A stretch of 64,000 nucleotides of DNA from Io17-Chloro-G2 sp963663135 (GTDB lineage Bacteria; Chloroflexota; Dehalococcoidia; Lucifugimonadales; UBA3495): assembly GCA_963663135.2 (NCBI GenBank), contig CAXXRM010000002.1, positions 372,001-436,000 of the forward strand, in the 5' to 3' direction. This document shows positions 52,649-60,800 of this stretch, piece after piece; the stretch's first letter is position 1, and every line of letters starts with the position of its first letter. Position numbers and translations under genes: made by a program. The notes under the pieces were generated by a model. That model had not been told where the DNA came from. It saw only the letters and a list, made by a program, of their open reading frames with translations, and ran no database searches.

Positions 52649-52669
52649 TGACAGTATAGTGCGCTGTCA
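52649..52669. promoter_or_regulatory. Inverted repeat between the divergent cargo genes (candidate operator)
   Basis: TGACAG-9-CTGTCA lies 28 bases upstream of the DUF5343-like start. It overlaps TTGACA read leftwards (a possible -35 for that gene) and the rightward -35 lies a few bases away. It is placed to control both directions. Confidence 0.45.
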
Positions 52670-52675
52670 AAACTT

Positions 52676-52705
52676 TTGTCAAGGCGTAAGTGTCCTGGCG
52701 ATAAT
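52676..52705 (+). promoter_or_regulatory. Candidate promoter of the 113-residue cargo gene
   Basis: TTGTCA (52676-52681), an 18-base spacer, then GATAAT (52700-52705). Transcription from about 52712 would include the hairpin 52722-52778 in the leader. Confidence 0.5.
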
Positions 52706-52721
52706 CGTAGGAAATTTGACT

Positions 52722-52778
52722 CATGGAAAGTGTCCTCTTTACTATGCGCTTAGTTTTATATGGAGGTCACTTTCCATG
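52722..52778 (+). promoter_or_regulatory. Hairpin sequestering the start codon of the 113-residue gene
   Basis: CATGGAAAGTG (52722-52732) is the exact complement of CACTTTCCATG (52768-52778). The second arm ends in the ATG of the gene, and the ribosome-binding site TGGAGG (52761-52766) abuts it. After one mismatch two more pairs (CC/GG) reach into the binding site. It could be a translational switch or, as DNA, a dimeric operator. Confidence 0.55.
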
Positions 52779-53117
52779 TCAGCCCAAAAAGTTATGATTA
52801 GGACCTATCTAAACCAGCCGATTGTCAGGTTCTTCCTTGGGTACAAGAATGGAGGCATGTTAGTCAGCAACGAGGAAGAAGGAAGAGGTGGTGGTTGGGT
52901 TGTGGGCCCGTCCCAAGTATTTGAGTACGACGAGGATCTCTATCAAAGGATGGCTGCGTTCGATAGTATTCTAGACGATGAGCCAGAGGCGCTGCTCTCA
53001 TTGTGGTCTGAAGCACAGACAAAGGAAGAAGCGTTGAATAAGTTCAAAGAGGCCCAACGAAAACATGAAGAAATCGCCGAGCGACAAGTGCCGGAATGCG
53101 ATGTCCGGCTACAATAA
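52776..53117 (+). CDS. Uncharacterised 113-residue cargo protein
   Basis: From ATG 52776, with TGGAGG ten bases upstream, the product starts MSAQKVMIRTYLNQPIVRFF. It has a probably beta-rich N-terminal half (LGYKNGGMLVSNEEEGRGGG) and a helical, charged C-terminal half (SLWSEAQTKEEALNKFKEAQ). No family is recognised. It has no signal peptide or membrane segment, so it should be cytoplasmic. It lies between the DUF5343-like gene and the transposase, and all three may belong to one functional cassette. The frame can be extended upstream to 52545, but that part lies in the divergent gene's start region. Confidence 0.65.
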   Translation: MSAQKVMIRTYLNQPIVRFFLGYKNGGMLVSNEEEGRGGGWVVGPSQVFEYDEDLYQRMAAFDSILDDEPEALLSLWSEAQTKEEALNKFKEAQRKHEEIAERQVPECDVRLQ

Positions 53118-53123
53118 TAACCC

Positions 53124-53152
53124 TTGACACCACGTATACAGTATGGTACACT
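53124..53152 (+). promoter_or_regulatory. Promoter of the IS1595 transposase
   Basis: TTGACA (53124-53129), exactly 17 bases, then TACACT (53147-53152), 24 bases before the transposase ATG. This is one of the best sigma-70-like pairs in the window. Confidence 0.7.
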
Positions 53153-53176
53153 GATGGCATAGGATAGGTGCCGCGA

Positions 53177-54094
53177 ATGAAGAAGTTTACTGTCCATCAG
53201 TTCAACCAGATGTTCCCCGATGAGGAGACCTGCCTGGATGCCGTGCGGGATATGCTCTACCCCGAGGGCATCGTCTGTCGCAGTTGCCAGGAAGTCACAG
53301 CCCACTACCGCTTGAAAGGCCGGAAGGCTTATTCCTGCCAATATTGCGGAACCCAAGTCTATCCGCTGGCAGGGACCATCTTCGAGAAATCGTCCACGCC
53401 GTTGAAGTCCTGGTTTTATGCCATGTATCTGATGGCCTCAACGAGAACGGGCATATCCGCCAAGCAACTAGAACGGGAACTGGGTGTCACCTACAAAACC
53501 GCATGGCGGATGTTCAAGCAAATTAGGTCCATCCTCAACGAAGATGTAGACTTGGGGGGATTATTAGTTGAAGTGGACGAAACATACATAGGCGGCAAAT
53601 CCAAGAATATGCACAAGGCCAAGAGAGAACGTCTTGGCGGACGTGGCACGGCTGGGAAACAGCTGGTGTTTGGCATGGTGGAACGAAAGGGGAAAGTGAT
53701 CGCCAAGGTAGTGCCCGATGTTTCACGAGATTCTCTCTTGCCGAATATCCGAGAAAAGGTGCTACCATCTAGCGTAGTCTACTCTGATGAACATTCTTCC
53801 TATGATCCGCTCAAAGCGATGGGCTACCAGCATCGGCGCATTCATCACGGAGCCAAGGTGTACGTAGTTGGAGACGTGCACACCAACACCATCGAAGGGT
53901 TTTGGAGCCTAGTAAAGCGGGGAATCAGCGGAGTTAACCATGCGGTTAGTGCCAAGTACCTACAAGGGTACTTCGATTCCTATGGCTTCCGTTGGAATCA
54001 CCGAAACGATGATGAAGCCATGTACGGATCGATGGCGAACCGTGTCAGCAAAGTTCGATACGGCAGTTACGGAGCCTACAATCCGATTGGGTAG
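53177..54094 (+). CDS. IS1595-family transposase
   Basis: The 305-residue DDE transposase has the family's N-terminal zinc ribbon (CRSCQEVTAHYRLK with the later CQYCGTQ), a helix-turn-helix (TGISAKQLERELGVTYKTAW) and the catalytic domain: EVDETYIGGKSKNMHK, VVYSDEHSSYDPLKAMGYQH, and HTNTIEGFWSLVKRGISGVN. The ATG at 53177 is preferred; GTG at 53168 is in frame. It appears complete and reads to within five bases of the right terminal repeat, so the element may still be able to move. Confidence 0.93.
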   Translation: MKKFTVHQFNQMFPDEETCLDAVRDMLYPEGIVCRSCQEVTAHYRLKGRKAYSCQYCGTQVYPLAGTIFEKSSTPLKSWFYAMYLMASTRTGISAKQLERELGVTYKTAWRMFKQIRSILNEDVDLGGLLVEVDETYIGGKSKNMHKAKRERLGGRGTAGKQLVFGMVERKGKVIAKVVPDVSRDSLLPNIREKVLPSSVVYSDEHSSYDPLKAMGYQHRRIHHGAKVYVVGDVHTNTIEGFWSLVKRGISGVNHAVSAKYLQGYFDSYGFRWNHRNDDEAMYGSMANRVSKVRYGSYGAYNPIG

Positions 54095-54098
54095 GCCC

Positions 54099-54121
54099 GT
54101 GCAATGCGGGGATAATTACCT
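54099..54121 (-). repeat. Right terminal inverted repeat of the IS1595 transposon
   Basis: Reverse complement of the left end (51445-51467) without mismatch over 23 bases. It follows the transposase stop closely. Confidence 0.9.
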
Positions 54122-54605
54122 AATAGAAAGCCTGCTAAAGCGTCAAGAATCCGACGGCTTGGACTTCAAGTCGGGTCAGTACAACTTTGCCGATAATTAT
54201 GGCAAGTCGAAATTCATCAAGGACATTCTAGCGATGGCCAACACTCCCAGGAGTGGCCCAGCGTAAATACTCGTGGGAGTTCAGGAGCAGCCTGGCAAAG
54301 TGAGAGGTCTTACCGGTGCGACTGATCATCCTGACGAGGCGATGTTAGGGGGCATAGTTTCCGGCAAAGTGGATCCCACTCCCAGGTTCACCTACGGTCA
54401 AATAGTGTATGACGGCGTAAATCCGGCGCTGATCGACATTCCTTGCAACTAGCCTATCCCAATTGTGCCTCGCACCGACTATGGGGTTCTGCGGCGGGGG
54501 TGCGCGTACATCCGAAGAAACACGCAGAACACACAGACAGACAAGACTGACCTTGCTCGGATCAAGGAATGGGGTCAAATCCAAGGGGAGCCATCTTCTG
54601 ATTCT
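54122..54605 (+). pseudogene. AlbA_2 (Schlafen-type) domain protein fragment
   Basis: A single forward frame shows the AlbA_2 pattern: LIESLLKRQESDGLDFKSGQ, then KFIKDILAMANTPRSG, then ILVGVQEQPGKVRGLTGATD, and DYGVLRRGCAYIRRNTQNTQ. Two in-frame stops interrupt it: TAA at 54264-54266, where Tyr would be expected before ILVGV, and TAG near 54451. The 5' end is cut at the transposon terminal repeat and the 3' end at the IS1182 copy. In intact proteins the domain is often fused to other modules and is sometimes linked to defence. This copy is dead. Confidence 0.6.
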
Positions 54606-54610
54606 AGCAT

Positions 54611-56150
54611 GCCCGTCCGAGGATTACTGGAGCGGGTTAGCTGGACAAGCGGATTTAGCCGGAGAAAGCCATGCGGGGACAGGGTGGGTTTGCGAATGTC
54701 GAGAAATTCAAGAGGAACTTCCCGGCTGCAAACTGAGGAGACTTCCGGGTGGGGGTTCTGCTGGGTATGGGTTCTGGCGGTGCCTCGTCCATTGCCGGCG
54801 CGCCCGGCACCATACCGGAACAGCTTCAGCAGGTTGTGGCCTGTGCAGATCAGATGCCATTCCCGGTTGATCTTCTCCAGCCCCGCAGCAGGAACTGCCG
54901 GAAGCCCCGGCCATGCTTGATCTGGCCGAATACCGGTTCCACCGTCTCCATCCGAAGGGCATAGCGCTCACGTCCCCGTATCGTCCGCCGCATCCGCCGC
55001 ATCCGGTCCCTGGGGGACAGTTCCTTGGGTATCCGTCCCCGGGGCGCTGGCTCCAACCTCGCGCCGTGGCGGGTCCTCTCCGGCGCGATGAACGGGTCAA
55101 CTCCCAGGGCGCAGAGTTCCTCCACCGCCCTGGCCGAGTAGTAGCCGGCGTCGGCGGAAAGTTCCTTTGGGACTTCGCCGGTGTTACTCACGGTCTCCTC
55201 AATCATGCTCACGGCCTGACCCTTGACCGAAGGGACGTTGGTGGCCGGGCCGCCACGACCACCTGGCAGTCGCTGTCCACCACCGCCTGGCAGTTGTAGG
55301 ACTGCTGGAAGTCCCGGCCTTCCGGTACCGGCATGATCCTGGAGTCGGGATCGGTGAAGTTCCGCTGCGCCCTGTCATCGGGCACCCCAGGATGATTTCG
55401 GCCCACGGCCCTGGCCTGCTCCGCCTTCGCCTTAGCCTCGGCCTCCAGGGCCACCTTGGCTTCCCTTATCTTCCGCAGCCATCCCTCCCGGAAGGCCAAC
55501 TCCTCGAGCAGTTCGTCCCCCCGCTTGTCCCGGCGGTCCTCCTCTTCATCCACCTGCTGGGCCCGCCGGAGCAGTTCGTCCACCTCGGCCTTCAACCGCT
55601 CCTCCTTCTCCTTCTCCTTAATCCGCCCGTAGAGCTCATGGCCTTGTGCCTGGAGGCGTTGGCCCGCACCTTGGTGCTGTCCAGGGCCATGTGGCCCAGC
55701 TTCGCCAGCCCTGCCCGCTGGCACAGCTCCAGCACCTGGTGGAACAGGTCGGCCAGCGCTTTCAGATGGTCCTTGCGGAAGTCGGAGATGTTGCGGAAAT
55801 CGGGGGCGTTGTTGGCCGCCAGCACCCGGAAGGCGATGTCCTCGTGGAGACGCTGGGCGATGCGGCGTGAGGAGACCACGCCGGTGCAGTAGCCGTAAAG
55901 CAGCACCTTGACCATCATCCTGGGATGATAGGGAGGGCCACCCCGCTCCTCGCCCTGATGGCGGGCGGTGATGGCGGAGAGGTCCAGTTGGTCCACCACG
56001 TCGGAGATGAAGCAGGCCAGATGGTCCGGCGGCAGCCACTCCTGGAGCACCGCCGGCAGCAACAACTGCTGGTCGGGATCGTAGGGACGGAAGGTCTTGC
56101 TCGTTGGCGTCCACCCTCGCCGGAGGCTCCCTCCGTCATGCCCGCAACAG
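54611..56150 (-). mobile_element. IS1182-type insertion sequence, copy 1 (inactive)
   Basis: About 1540 bases closely related to 62483-64000 in the same orientation; the shared sequence begins GCCCGTCC on the left and ends in GGAGGGAGCCTCCGGCGAGG on the right. The transposase lies leftward within it and is broken. The element abuts the AlbA_2 fragment on the left and the istA remnant on the right. I did not identify terminal repeats. Confidence 0.75.
54620..56104 (-). pseudogene. IS1182-family transposase, copy 1
   Basis: The leftward protein is spread over frames. The N-terminal part has RPYDPDQQLLLPAVLQEWLP, ITARHQGEERGGPPYHPRMM and VRVLAANNAPDF-like sequence, ending in LDSTKVRANAS. A two-base insertion near AMSSTGG separates it from EEDRRDKRGDELLEELAFRE and DPDSRIMPVPEGRDFQQSYN. 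A further shift after CQVVVAA leads to VSMIEETVSNTGEVPKELSA, SADAGYYSARAVEELCALGV and VFGQIKHGRGFRQFLLRG. The start codon equivalent to ATG in copy 2 is ACG here. At least three frameshifts make it non-functional. Confidence 0.75.
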
Positions 56151-57547
56151 CTCATCGGGGGTGTTTCTCGGACGGGCTGCTAGCCGGAGGGCGTCCCGTA
56201 CGGCGGTATGCACCTCCCCAGGCGAAAAATGCTCCAGGAGCCGGAGCACCTGGACGAACTCCCGCTTGCCCCTCTGTCCCGTCCTGGACTCCAGCAGCCG
56301 GCGCAGCGTGGCAAACTCATCGGGCAGGCCCCACCCCTGCAATGGAGCCGCCTCGTCCAGAGCGCCCGTCTTCTGCTCCAGGAGCGGCGGGTAGTGGATG
56401 GGATCGTATACGAAGTCGTCTCTCTCGTAGGAGCGGGGGTGCTTGGCGATTACCTTGGAGCCGCAGCTGATGACCACCCGGTCCACGCAGCCCCGCACCA
56501 GCACGTCCCGGTGTCCGTAGGCCACCGGCACCGAATAGTCGTTGGTCAGGTACCGGACCAGGGACAGGGAACTCACCCGCCCCGCCCGCTTCTCGCAGGA
56601 ATCGTAGGGTGCCGGAGGCAGGTGCAGAAGGGCCTCCAGGTCCCGTTCCATCCGCTGCCCGATGGTCTCCGAATGTCCCCTGAGCCGGGCGTCCATCCGC
56701 TCCAGGCATCGCCGCTCCAGGTAGGCATTCAGTGCCTCAAAGCTGTCGAAGGACGGGATGGGCACCAGGAAATTGCGGCGTGCGTAGCCCACCAAGCCCT
56801 CAACCTTGCCCTTGTCGTTGCCCTTGCCAGGACCGCCCGAACCGGTCGTCGAATAGATAGTGGGACTGGAGTTCGGTGAAGGCACCGGTCTGCTGGCGCC
56901 GGCCATCACCCAGTATCTTCGCCACCGCCAGCCTGGTGTTGTCGTAGAGGATGCTCTGGGGCACACTGTCCAGGAAGGGGCCCGACACATGGCCGTCCAG
57001 AAAGGCCTCGGTGGTCTCGGCGGGGTGGGCTTTGACGAAGCAGCCGTCGCTGTGGGGCAGGTCCACGATGAAGCAGTGGGCTTTTTGCTCCACTCCGCCG
57101 ATGACCACCAGGGCCTCGCCGAAGTCGCACTGGGCATGCCCCGGCGGGTGGGACAGCGGCACGAACATCTCCCGTGTCCGGCGGCGATGCTCCCTCACGT
57201 AGTCCCTGACGATGGTGTATCCACCGTCGAAGCCGTATTCGTCCCTGAGCCTCTCGAAGATGCGCTTGGCGGTGTGGCGCTGTTTCTTGGGGGCCTTGTG
57301 GTCATCTTCGATGATGCGGTCGATGATGCCGGTGAGTCCTCCAGCTTGGGACGCCGTGGGGGGACCTGTCGCGCCGGTAGCCCGGCGGCACGGAGTAGGC
57401 CAGCATCTTGCGCACCGTCTCCCGGTGCAGCCCGAACACCCGGGAGGCATCTCGGATGCTCATCCCCTCCACCATCACCTCCCGGCGAACCCGCAGGTAT
57501 ACGTCCACTCTGTACATCCATCGCACCATCCGTAAGGTCGAGTACAA
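56136..57547 (-). pseudogene. IS21-family transposase IstA, frameshifted, without IstB
   Basis: Leftward pieces in order: an N-terminal helix-turn-helix frame (57302-57547) with EGMSIRDASRVFGLHRETVR; a catalytic-core frame (56800-57450) with HTAKRIFERLRDEYGFDGGY, GHAQCDFGEALVVIGGVEQK and LYDNTRLAVAKILGDG; and a C-terminal frame (56136-57137) with GKVEGLVGYARRNFLVPIPS and YLERRCLERMDARLRG. Two frameshifts separate them. The istB ATPase gene expected downstream is missing; the IS1182 copy is there instead. A shorter remnant of the same family lies at 42718-43060. Confidence 0.75.
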
Positions 57548-57887
57548 CCCTATATATGGCGGCAGGCGGTACAGGATTCAACCGCCGTTTGTCAGCAATC
57601 TTCCGCCCACGCGGTCCACTTGAACTCCGCCGATTACTTGGGGAAAAGCGAAAGGCAGATTGATCACTTCTCACCTATCGCAACGCAGTAGGGGAAAAGT
57701 AAGATTGAAAGACGTTCCCATAGAGGAATGGCATGCCTGGCAGTCAGACCGCGTACGCATAGTGTTCCCGGTGAGCAGGGTCCCGGAAGGTCCAGCAACG
57801 GGAACCGGCGGCACGAAGATGTCCAACGAGTCAGAAACCGACCTCTGCAACAAGCTGTCAAACTCATAAACATTACGACAAGGGAAC
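57548..57887. other. Gap between the istA remnant and the large surface-protein gene
   Basis: About 340 bases with short frames only. The promoter of the surface-protein gene should be here but is not distinct. Confidence 0.45.
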
Positions 57888-60800
57888 ATGATAAATCTAC
57901 AGAGGAAGATGCCGTCCCAAGCGATTGATGCGACAGAGCGATTACTGCGCAAAATTGCGCCCTTGGCCACGGTGGCCCTGGCGGTCGCCCTGGCCCTGTG
58001 CATCGCCTACGGGCTGGCCGTTCCGGCCATGGCCCAAAATGAAGAGAGCGCCATCGGCAGTCTCACCCTGACCAGCGACACTCCCGGCGAGATAGAGATA
58101 TCTTGGGAGGCTCCCACACTGGCCCCCAGCGACTACCGGGTAAGATGGACCCCGGAGGGCGAAGCTTATCCTTCCTACAAGGATGCCAACCAGGCTGACC
58201 GGGGCAACTCCTACCCCGGCAACGAGCAAACTTCGCTGACCCTGACCGGCCTCGCCGCCGGAGCCGGATACCTGGTGCAAGCCCGGGCCCGCTACAACGA
58301 CGGCGAGTACGCCGGAGAACCCTGGGCCGGTCCCTGGCGCGAGGCCGCTGTAACTGTGGCCGGCGGAAAGGAACCCGAACCCACGCCGGAGCCCACGCCG
58401 GAACCCACGCCGGAGCCCACGCCGGAGCCCACGCCCGAACAACAGGGAAAATCGGGCAGCATTTCCGCACTGACCCTGGTCAGCGACATACCCGGGGAAC
58501 TGGTGGTCTCCTGGGATACAACTGAACCGGCCCCCTCGGACTACCGGGTTTCCTGGGCTCCTGCGGACCGGGACTACCTGAGCTGGAAGGCCGAAAACGA
58601 GACGCAACGTGGCAATGCCTACCCCGGCGGTTCCGCCCGGTCCTATACTGTGACCGGCTTGCCTTTTGGGGCCGAATACAATGTACAGGTGCGCGCTCGG
58701 TACAACACGGGCCAGTACGCCAAGAGCCACCGGAGCGGCCCCTGGGCGAATGCCGCCATAGAGATTGCCAGTACGCCGGAACCCACTCGGACGCCCTTAT
58801 GGTCCCACACCATGACGGTGGAGGAGTTGAACCCCGGCTGGCCCGTTGCCCACAAGGGGTTCAGCACCATCGGCAACGTCCCTTTCAGACCCTGGCGGAT
58901 TACCCTGCCTGACGATACCACCGTGAACGTGGTGGCGGCGGCTTCCCAGGGTGCCGGCGCCCCCTTCTACTGGTCGGCGCTGACTTCCCCCGGCGCCCTT
59001 CACGACCATGGCCTGGCGCTGGTGGTTGGGGAGAAGGAGTTGGCCCTGGCCGACGCCATCATGGTTGAAGGGAGCCCAGTGGGCCTCTCCTACTCCTGGC
59101 CCAAGGGAGGCCAGGACTGGACAGTTGGGGACACCGTGGACTTGACACTGTACCACCTGCCTAACGCGCCGGCGGCAACCCTGCCTGGGGTGGAGCGGCC
59201 GGGTCGTATCACCGGGGTAACCCTGGTACCCACAAGAGCGCGGGAACTGACAGTGACCTGGGAGGCTCCCGCCAACGCGGGAACGGCCAACGTGCTGGAC
59301 TACCTGGTTTACCTGAAGCGGGAATCCGGGGAGTGGTCAGACGCCGAGGAGCAGGTCTTCACTCCGTCGGGAGCGGAGGGGGAACGGCTGAGCGTTACCT
59401 ACTCCGAATTGGAGCCGGGGGTCGAGTACCAGGGGCTGGTATATGCCCGCAACGTCGTCGCCTTGGGGCCCTTTGGCTATTCCCAGCCGGTCCCAGCCCC
59501 GAAACGCACCCCGGCCACCCTGTCAACGATGTCCCTCACGGGGACCTCGGAACTGGATTTCGTCTCGCAACAGGCCCGCTACGTGGTGCAGGTGGATCCG
59601 GGGGTAACCGAAACCACGGTAAACCACGAAACCACTGAAGCGGGCGCCACGTCGGAGGTGATCGTGGTGCGATCCGACCGGGGGATGGCAGCAGACATGG
59701 AGGACGCCGACCCTTACACCGAAGGCCACCAGGCCCGGCTGTCCAGCAACGGGGATACGGTGGTGCTGGTTAGGGTAACCTCTGCCGACGTAAATCGGCA
59801 GGATATGTATGGCGTAGTCCTGGATCAGTCGGTCAACGCACCGATCCTGACTAACGACTGGGTCAACGATTACTTCAATAACATCCAGGGGTCGAATTTA
59901 GGGCACTTTGATTATAGAGGCACCGGGGGAAACTCAGGCCGCGCCGCCGCTTCCACCGTGGAGCGGGCCCGGCTTGGCGCCTTTAACCTCAGCTACGGTG
60001 ACCAGTCTGTGGAGGTTTCCGGCGACGACACGGCAACCGTACCCTACGAAGCCAGCCAGATAACGGTAACGGCCAACGAGGCCCATGGCGGCACAGTACA
60101 TGTAATTCCCGCCGACGCCAACCCCGACCTGGCCGGCCACCAGGTGAACCTGCGGGGCAGCCACCCGGGCGGCGAACCGGTGCAGACCGCCTTTACCGTA
60201 GTCGTCAGATATAGCCATAACCGTTATGCCTCTATGGGCTGCTACTTTTTCAGGGTGACCCGGGCCGCACCCACGGAAAACGACGCCACGCTGAAATCCC
60301 TGGAGGTTTCCGGCGCGGAGTTGGCCCGGTCCTTCCTTTACGACTTCCTGGACTACGCCGCTTCGGCCAGTCACGACACCTCCACCGCGACCATCCAGGC
60401 ATTACCTAACCAGCCCGACGCAACGGTTTCCTACGACCCGTTGGACGCCGACGACACCGCCGACGGCTACCAGCGTCCCCTCGCCACCGGCGATAACCTG
60501 GTAACCATCACGGTAACGGCGCCCGGCGGGAGCGCCACCCAGGACTATACCGTGACCATCAACCGGGCCCCGACACCCTCCACTGACCCCACCCTGGCGA
60601 GCCTGGAAATCGCCGGCGCCGCCATAGCCCCCTCTTTCCAGGCCGGCGTCAAGACCTACGCCACCACGGTGACGTCCCGTTTCTCCCTGATTACGCTGGA
60701 CCTGGAGACCGGGGACGACGGGGCGACAATCGAGGTCGATCCGCCCGACGCCAACCCGGACGTGGACGGCTGGCAGATTCCAGTGGAGACAGGAGCCAAC

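Larger units (their letters stand above)
51445..54121 (+). mobile_element. IS1595-family transposon with cargo (about 2.68 kb)
   Basis: The element is bounded by 23-bp perfect terminal inverted repeats at 51445-51467 and 54099-54121. From left to right it carries a short hairpin-rich transcription unit, a leftward DUF5343-like gene, a rightward 113-residue unknown gene and the rightward transposase. It is visibly more AT-rich than the surroundings, and each unit has recognisable promoters, so transfer from another genome is likely. The flanks do not form an obvious 8-bp target duplication, and the genes on either side are different, so the insertion was followed by rearrangement or recombination. 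All of its coding frames look intact. Confidence 0.85.

Noticed and set aside
54122..54605. Stop-codon recoding (readthrough or selenocysteine) to keep the AlbA_2 protein intact
   Set aside because: The stops are TAA and TAG, not TGA, and the fragment is truncated at both ends by mobile elements, so decay is simpler.
58374..58440. CRISPR-like short tandem repeat
   Set aside because: The 12-base units are contiguous without spacers and encode an in-frame EPTP linker.
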